Source of the DNA: Nemertoderma westbladi
Taxonomy: Eukaryota; Xenacoelomorpha; Nemertodermatida; Nemertodermatidae
Length of the DNA stretch: 64,000 bases
Direction: 5' to 3'
Assembly: GCA_032718475.1 (NCBI GenBank)
Contig: JAUCBJ010004906.1
Location: forward strand, 37,156-101,155
Under the pieces are notes generated by a model, which had not been told where the DNA came from, did no database searches, and saw nothing but the letters and a program-made list of their open reading frames with translations. Below are positions 52,001-61,000 of the stretch, in pieces (the first letter of the stretch is position 1; every line of letters starts with the position of its first letter). Position numbers and translations under genes: made by a program.

Positions 52001-55000
52001 AACCTAAAATAATAGAATACAGAGGAACCAGTACTTGTACAACCTAAAATAATAGAATACAGAGGAACCAGTACTTGTACAACCTAAAATAATAGAATAC
52101 AGAGGAACCAGTACTTGTACAACCTAAAATAATAGAATACAGAGGAACCAGTACTTGCACAACCTAAAATAATAGAATACAGAGTCTGAACCAGTACTTA
52201 TACAACCTAAAATAATAGAATATAGAGGAACCAGTACTTGTACAACCTAAAATAATAGAATACAGAGGAACCAGTACTTGCACAACCTAAAATAATAGAA
52301 TATAGAGTGGCCAGTACTTGTACAACCTAAAATAATAGAATACAGAGGAACCAGTACTTGTACAACCTAAAATAATAGAATACAGAGGAACCAGTACTTG
52401 TACAACCTAAAATAATATAATACAGAGGAACCAGTACTTGTACAACCTAAAATAACAGAATACAGAGGAACCAGTACTTGTACAACCTAAAATAATAGAA
52501 TACAGAGGAACCAGTACTTGTATAACCTAAAATAATAGAATACAGAGGAACCAGTACTTGTACAACCTAAAATAATAGAATACAGAGGAACCAGTACTTG
52601 TACAACCTAAAATAATAGAATACAGAGGAACCAGTACTTGTACAACCTAAAATAATAGAATACAGAGGAACCAGTACTTGTACAACCTAAAATAATAGAA
52701 TACAGAGGAACCAGTACTTGTATAACCTAAAATAATAGAATACAGAGGAACCAGTACTTGTACAACCTAAAATAATAGAATACAGAGGAACCAGTACTTG
52801 TACAACCTAAAATAATGGAATACAGAGGAACCAGTACTTGTACAACCTAAAATAATATAATACAGAGGAACCAGTACTTGTACAACCTAAAATAACAGAA
52901 TACAGAGGAACCAGTACTTGTACAACCTAAAATAATAGAATACAGAGGAACCAGTACTTGTATAACCTAAAATAATAGAATACAGAGGAACCAGTACTTG
53001 TACAACCTAAAATAATAGAATACAGAGGAACCAGTACTTGTACAACCTAAAATAATAGAATACAGAGGGGCCAGTACTTGTACAACCTAAAATAATAGAA
53101 TACAGAGGAACCAGTACTTGCACAACCTAAAATAATAGAATACAGAGGGGCCAGTACTTGTACAACCTAAAATAATAGAATACAGAGGAACCAGTACTTG
53201 TATAACCTAAAATAATAGAATACAGAGGGGCCAGTACTTGAACAACCTAAAATAATAGAATGCAGAGGAACCAGTACTTGTACAACCTAAAATAATAGAA
53301 TACAGAGGAACCAGTACTTGTACAACCTAAAATAATAGAATACAGAGGAACCAGTACTTGTACAACCTAAAATAATAGAATACAGAGGGGCCAGTACTTG
53401 CACAACCTAAAATAATAGAATACAGAGGAACCAGTACTTGTACAACCTAAAATAATAGAATACAGAGGAACCAGTACTTGTACAACCTAAAATAATAGAA
53501 TACAGAGGAACCAGTACTTGAACAACCTAAAATAATAGAATACAGAGGAACCAGTACTTGTACAACCTAAAATAATAGAATACAGAGGAACCAGTACTTG
53601 TACAACCTAAAATAATAGAATACAGAGGGGCCAGTACTTGCACAACCTAAAATAATAGAATACAGAGGAACCAGTACTTGTACAACCTAAAATAATAGAA
53701 TACAGAGGAACCAGTACTTGTACAACCTAAAATAATAGAATACAGAGGAACCAGTACTTGTACAACCTAAAATAATAGAATACAGAGGGGCCAGTACTTG
53801 CACAACCTAAAATAATAGAATACAGAGGAACCAGTACTTGTACAACCTAAAATAATAGAATACAGAGGAACCAGTACTTGTACAACCTAAAATAATAGAA
53901 TACAGAGGGGCCAGTACTTGAACAACCTAAAATAATAGAATGCAGAGGAACCAGTACTTGTACAACCTAAAATAATAGAATACAGAGGAACCAGTACTTG
54001 TACAACCTAAAATAATAGAATACAGAGGAACCAGTACTTGTACAACCTAAAATAATAGAATACAGAGGGGCCAGTACTTGCACAACCTAAAATAATAGAA
54101 TACAGAGGAACCAGTACTTGTACAACCTAAAATAATAGAATACAGAGGAACCAGTACTTGTACAACCTAAAATAATAGAATACAGAGGAACCAGTACTTG
54201 CACAACCTAAAATAATAGAATACAGAGGAACCAGTACTTGTACAACCTAAAATAATAGAATATAGAGTGGCCAGTACTTGTACAACCTAAAATAATAGAA
54301 TACAGAGGAACCAGTACTTGTACAACCTAAAATAATAGAATACAGAGGAACCAGTACTTGTACAACCTAAAATAATAGAATACAGAGGAACCAGTACTTG
54401 TACAACCTAAAATAATAGAATACAGAGGAACCAGTACTTGTACAACCTAAAATAATAGAATACAGAGGAACCAGTACTTGTACAACCTAAAATAATAGAA
54501 TACAGAGGAACCAGTACTTGCACAACCTAAAATAATAGAATACAGAGGAACCAGTACTTGCACAACCTAAAATAATAGAATATAGAGTGGCCAGTACTTG
54601 TACAACCTAAAATAATATAATACAGAGGAACCAGTACTTGTACAACCTAAAATAACAGAATACAGAGGAACCAGTACTTGTACAACCTAAAATAATAGAA
54701 TACAGAGGAACCAGTACTTGTATAACCTAAAATAATAGAATACAGAGGAACCAGTACTTGTACAACCTAAAATAATAGAATACAGAGGAACCAGTACTTG
54801 TATAACCTAAAATAATAGAATACAGAGGAACCAGTACTTGTACAACCTAAAATAATAGAATACAGAGGAACCAGTACTTGTACAACCTAAAATAATAGAA
54901 TACAGAGGGGCCAGTACTTGAACAACCTAAAATAATAGAATGCAGAGGAACCAGTACTTGTACAACCTAAAATAATAGAATACAGAGGAACCAGTACTTG

Positions 55001-58000
55001 TACAACCTAAAATAATAGAATACAGAGGAACCAGTACTTGTACAACCTAAAATAATAGAATACAGAGGAACCAGTACTTGTACAACCCAAAATAATAGAA
55101 TATAGAGGAACCAGTACTTGCACAACCTAAAATAATAGAATACAGAGGGGCCAGTACTTGAACAACCTAAAATAATAGAATGCAGAGGAACCAGTACTTG
55201 TACAACCTAAAATAATAGAATACAGAGGAACCAGTACTTGTACAACCTAAAATAATAGAATACAGAGGAACCAGTACTTGTACAACCTAAAATAATAGAA
55301 TACAGAGGAACCAGTACTTGTACAACCTAAAATAATAGAATACAGAGGAACCAGTACTTGTACAACCTAAAATAATAGAATACAGAGGAACCAGTACTTG
55401 TACAACCTAAAATAATAGAATACAGAGGAACCAGTACTTGTACAACCTAAAATAATAGAATACAGAGGAACCAGTACTTGTACAACCTAAAATAATAGAA
55501 TACAGAGGGGCCAGTACTTGAACAACCTAAAATAATAGAATGCAGAGGAACCAGTACTTGTACAACCTAAAATAATAGAATACAGAGGAACCAGTACTTG
55601 TACAACCTAAAATAATAGAATACAGAGGAACCAGTACTTGCACAACCTAAAATAATAGAATACAGAGGAACCAGTACTTGTACAACCTAAAATAATAGAA
55701 TACAGAGGAACCAGTACTTGTACAACCTAAAATAATAGAATACAGAGGAACCAGTACTTGTACAACCTAAAATAATAGAATACAGAGGGGCCAGTACTTG
55801 AACAACCTAAAATAATAGAATGCAGAGGAACCAGTACTTGTACAACCTAAAATAATAGAATACAGAGGAACCAGTACTTGTACAACCTAAAATAATAGAA
55901 TACAGAGGAACCAGTACTTGCACAACCTAAAATAATAGAATACAGAGGAACCAGTACTTGTACAACCTAAATAATAGAATATAGAGTGGCCAGTACTTGT
56001 AATACCTAAAATAATAGAATACAGAGGAACCAGTACTTGTACAACCTAAAATAATAGAATACAGAGGAACCAGTACTTGTACAACCTAAAATAATAGAAT
56101 ACAGAGGAACCAGTACTTGTACAACCTAAAATAATAGAATACAGAGGAACCAGTACTTGCACAACCTAAAATAATAGAATACAGAGGAACCAGTACTTGT
56201 ACAACCTAAAATAATAGAATACAGAGGAACCAGTACTTGCACAACCTAAAATAATAGAATACAGAGGAACCAGTACTTGTACAACCTAAAATAATAGAAT
56301 ACAGAGGAACCAGTACTTGTACAACCTAAAATAATAGAATACAGAGGAACCAGTACTTGCACAACCTAAAATAATAGAATACAGAGGAACCAGTACTTGT
56401 ACAACCTAAAATAATAGAATGCAGAGGAACCAGTACTTGTACAACCTAAAATAATAGAATACAGAGGAACCAGTACTTGTACAACCTAAAATAATAGAAT
56501 ACAGAGGAACCAGTACTTGCACAACCTAAAATAATAGAATACAGAGGAACCAGTACTTGTACAACCTAAAATAATAGAATGCAGAGGAACCAGTACTTGT
56601 ACAACCTAAAATAATAGAATACAGAGGAACCAGTACTTGTACAACCTAAAATAATAGAATACAGAGGAACCAGTACTTACCTGGCATTGATTAGGTTCTA
56701 TTAACTCCCAGAACTGGCTGTTCAGTAAATTCTCTTGGAGGTATATACAGAATCCCAGATAGTTTTTGGCCGAATGTTCTAGAACACCAGCTTTTAGACA
56801 AACAAGTCTGATAATCCGAATGAAGTGATATCGAACCAACGGGGTGTGGTATCTGTGGATATGGGAGGAAATTGTTCATTTAATTAATTTAAATTTATTT
56901 ATTATAACAAATTTAAACAAACAAAATAACAATATTAAATGATGGATATCTATTCGATACTCTTACTTTAGTAGGTAGAGTGGTCAATCACTTTGGTTCT
57001 ACCTAGGATGTCCGGGGTTCGATCCCGTGCCGAACCAGTTACAATTCCGTAACTGATCCGTCAACCCAGCGATATGGGGACTTGGTTTCTGTTGGCGGAG
57101 TACAGAATAAGGTAAAAGGTAAAAGGAACCAAAAGTGCAGCTGATATTCTGACATTATTTTACTTTATTATCTGAATAATAAAGATAATATTTCACTGAC
57201 TTGGCCAATAAGTGAAGCAAGGCGTACAGAAGTCGGTTAGTGTTGGGGAAGTCGGTTCTATCGAATTTAAATCTCCCGCGACTTGTCTCCCAGTAGGTGT
57301 CCTTACCAGACGGGGGGTGGCAGACCACCTCAACGTTGTCGTCAAGGTTGTCTATGACGAGCGCTCTGAAAATAAAATAAACTCGAAACCATGGAAACAG
57401 TAGGAATTGTTTTGCGATCACTCGGCTAGATGGTATTTTGAGGAACTGGTTTCATAAACTGTTTCTTTATTACATTTATTGTTTTTTCTTCAAAATCTAT
57501 TTTATTTCATGACCGAAGAGAGAAACGATAGACGCGGTAACGAAAACGCAGTAATATAAATATTATAATAATAATATTATATAAAATTTTCAAATACTTA
57601 TTTCAGTAATTTTCTTTGTGAACAAAAGTAATTATTTATTACATGGGGAAAAATTAGCTCGATAAATTCTATTTACCGAGCGCCAGCGAAGTTAATAAAG
57701 TGTCGATAGAATATTGAAAAAAATGCTACGTTTTTCCCATGTAATACGTAATTATTATATTCTTAAATTGGTACTTTTTTTGCTGCTCAAATCTTTAATA
57801 AAACATAGAGCGATATAGTGTTACAAAATAAATTGAGCTGCAGTATTTTACTATATTGCTTCCATAGTTACAGCGTTTCATATTATTGTACTCTGCAACT
57901 CCGGATTCTGCCTTACTCAATGTTAAATGATTTAGTGTCCTCGAATATTTATAAGGTAAGTTCTAAGCAACTAAAGTTACAATAACTTTTCAGTGTGTGG

Positions 58001-61000
58001 ATGGATTTTAAGTAAATTACTTGCAAACCTTAAACCTTTTCTATTTCGATGCTCTTTCAACTTTAAGAAATTTAATAAATTCCACAAAAAATATTTAAAT
58101 TTACTTTTTTTCGCCGGGAATAGAATTAAAATCAATGCAATCCTATGGGATACTTTTTTCCCTAAGAAAGTAGGCCTACCTACCCCCTTTTCACCCGATT
58201 TTTGGGTATATTCGAGCGAAATTTAACTGGCTAAATAAATTGTAAACCATCAGAATTAAAATGCTCAAAGAATATAATTTTCAGTAACAAATTGGTTACC
58301 TGGATACGGTACACTTCGCCTTGGCAACGTGAGACTCGTCCACCGGGATCGATTGGGCTGTAGCCATGGTAACTATTTCATTGGGCAATATAGATACAGT
58401 TTCAACGTGGTCGTTGGACATGGCGTGGACTGTTGCCATGAGAACTCCGGACACTAGTTTGGGACGGATGGAAGGGAGACCTGTGGAAGATGGTCCTTCA
58501 TTATTAAATGTTTATGATAAGTATTATTAATGTGACAGAAATAACTGTAAATCATAAGGGAGCATCCATAAAGGACATCCGAGGTCTGGACATCTTCAGA
58601 GAGGGGTGAGGGGGGGGGGGGGGGGGGGGGGGTGTTGGCTAAATTCGGACGTCCGATATTTTTATTTTTTAGATTTATTATAATATACTATTAATTTATC
58701 AAACTTAAACAATTTCAAAATTTATTACAAAATTATATCATAATCGTGACTTTCACACCAAAATAACATCATGAATTTTGATAAATTCATCTGGCACCCA
58801 TACAGCCGACTCTAATGTTGTTAGCTACAATAGATCCAGCAATTAGGTCTATTTCATTACAGAACCAACCTATATCTGACATGGCGGTTGACTCAGGATC
58901 CAGGGTACTAGCCGTTGTTTTGGGAGTTCCGAATATAGAGGTACAATCACTTTCAGCGTACTGAGTATCGAAATCCTGATTCACATCATCTTCGGTCTTC
59001 CGAGCGATGGCGATTTCAGTCCTGTGAGAAACAACCGGTAGAGTGACATATATCCGGACCGACAACCAATACATACAGACGTGAGAAACAACCGGTAGAG
59101 TGACAGATATCCGGTCCGACAACCAATACATACAGACGTGAGAAACAACTGGTAGAGTAACAGATATCCGGTCCGACAACCAATACATACAGACGTGAGA
59201 AACAACCGGTAGAGTAACAGATATCCGGTCCGACAACCAATACATACAGACGTGAGAAACAACCGGTAGAGTAACAGATATCCGGTCCGACAACCAATAC
59301 ATACAGACGTGAGAAACAACCGGTAGAGTAACAGATATCCGGTCCGACAACCAATACATACAGACGTGAGAAACAACCGGTATAGTAACAGATATCCGGT
59401 CCGACAACCAATACATACAGACGTGAGAAACAACCGGTAGAGTAACAGATATCCGGACAGACAACCAATACATACAGACGTGAGAAACAACTGGTAGAGT
59501 AACAGATATCCGGTCCGACAACCAATACATACAGACGTGAGAAACAACCGGTAGAGTAACAGATATCCGGTCCGACAACCAATACATACAGACGTGAGAA
59601 ACAACCGGTAGAGTAACAGATATCCGGACAGACAACCAATACATACAGACGTGAGAAACAACTGGTAGAGTAACAGATATCCGGTCCGACAACCAATACA
59701 TACAGACGTGAGAAACAACCGGTAGAGTAACAGATATCCGGTCCGACAACCAATACATACAGACGTGAGAAACAACCGGTAGAGTAACAGATATCCGGTC
59801 CGACAACCAATACATACAGACGTGAGAAACAACCGGTATAGTAACAGATATCCGGTCCGACAACCAATACATACAGACGTGAGAAACAACCGGTAGAGTA
59901 ACAGATATCCGGACAGACAACCAATACATACAGACGTGAGAAACAACTGGTAGAGTAACAGATATCCGGTCCGACAACCAATACATACAGACGTGAGAAA
60001 CAACCGGTAGAGTAACAGATATCCGGTCCGACAACCAATACATACAGACGTGAGAAACAACCGGTAGAGTAACAGATATCCGGACAGACAACCAATACAT
60101 ACAGACGTGAGAAACAACTGGTAGAGTAACAGATATCCGGTCCGACAACCAATACATACAGACGTGAGAAACAACCGGTAGAGTAACAGATATCCGGTCC
60201 GACAACCAATACATACAGACGTGAGAAACAACCGGTAGAGTAACAGATATCCGGACAGACAACCAATACATACAGACGTGAGAAACAACTGGTAGAGTAA
60301 CAGATATCCGGTCCGACAACCAATACATACAGACGTGAGAAACAACCGGTAGAGTAACAGATATCCGGTCCGACAACCAATACATACAGACGTGAGAAAC
60401 AACCGGTAGAGTAACAGATATCCGGTCCGACAACCAATACATACAGACGTGAGAAACAACCGGTATAGTAACAGATATCCGGTCCGACAACCAATACATA
60501 CAGACGTGAGAAACAACCGGTAGAGTAACAGATATCCGGACAGACAACCAATACATACAGACGTGAGAAACAACTGGTAGAGTGACAGATATCCGGACCG
60601 ACAACCAATACATACAGACGTGAGAAACAACCGGTAGAGAAACAGATATCCGGACCGACAACCAATACATACAGACGTGAGAAACAACTGGTAGAGTGAC
60701 AGATATCCGGTCCGACAACCAATACATACAGACGTGAGAAACAACCGGTAGAGTAACAGATATCCGGACAGACAACCAATACATACAGACGTGAGAAACA
60801 ACTGGTAGAGTGACAGATATCCGGTCCGACAACCAATACATACAGACGTGAGAAACAACCGGTAGAGAAACAGATATCCGGACCGACAACCAATACATAC
60901 AGACGTGAGAAACAACCGGTAGAGTAACAGATATCCGGTCCGACAACCAATACATACAGACGTGAGAAACAACCGGTAGAGTAACAGATATCCGGTCCGA

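Noticed and set aside
32191-56680. CRISPR array
   Set aside because: Eukaryotic intron, directly adjoining units without unique spacers, no cas genes.
24484-56680. Centromeric satellite
   Set aside because: Both arrays lie inside introns of one gene and start from its splice junctions; unit length and position do not suggest a centromere.
6388-57130. Functional tRNA genes at the four A-box/B-box sites
   Set aside because: Acceptor stems and anticodon arms do not pair properly and each head continues into a SINE body.
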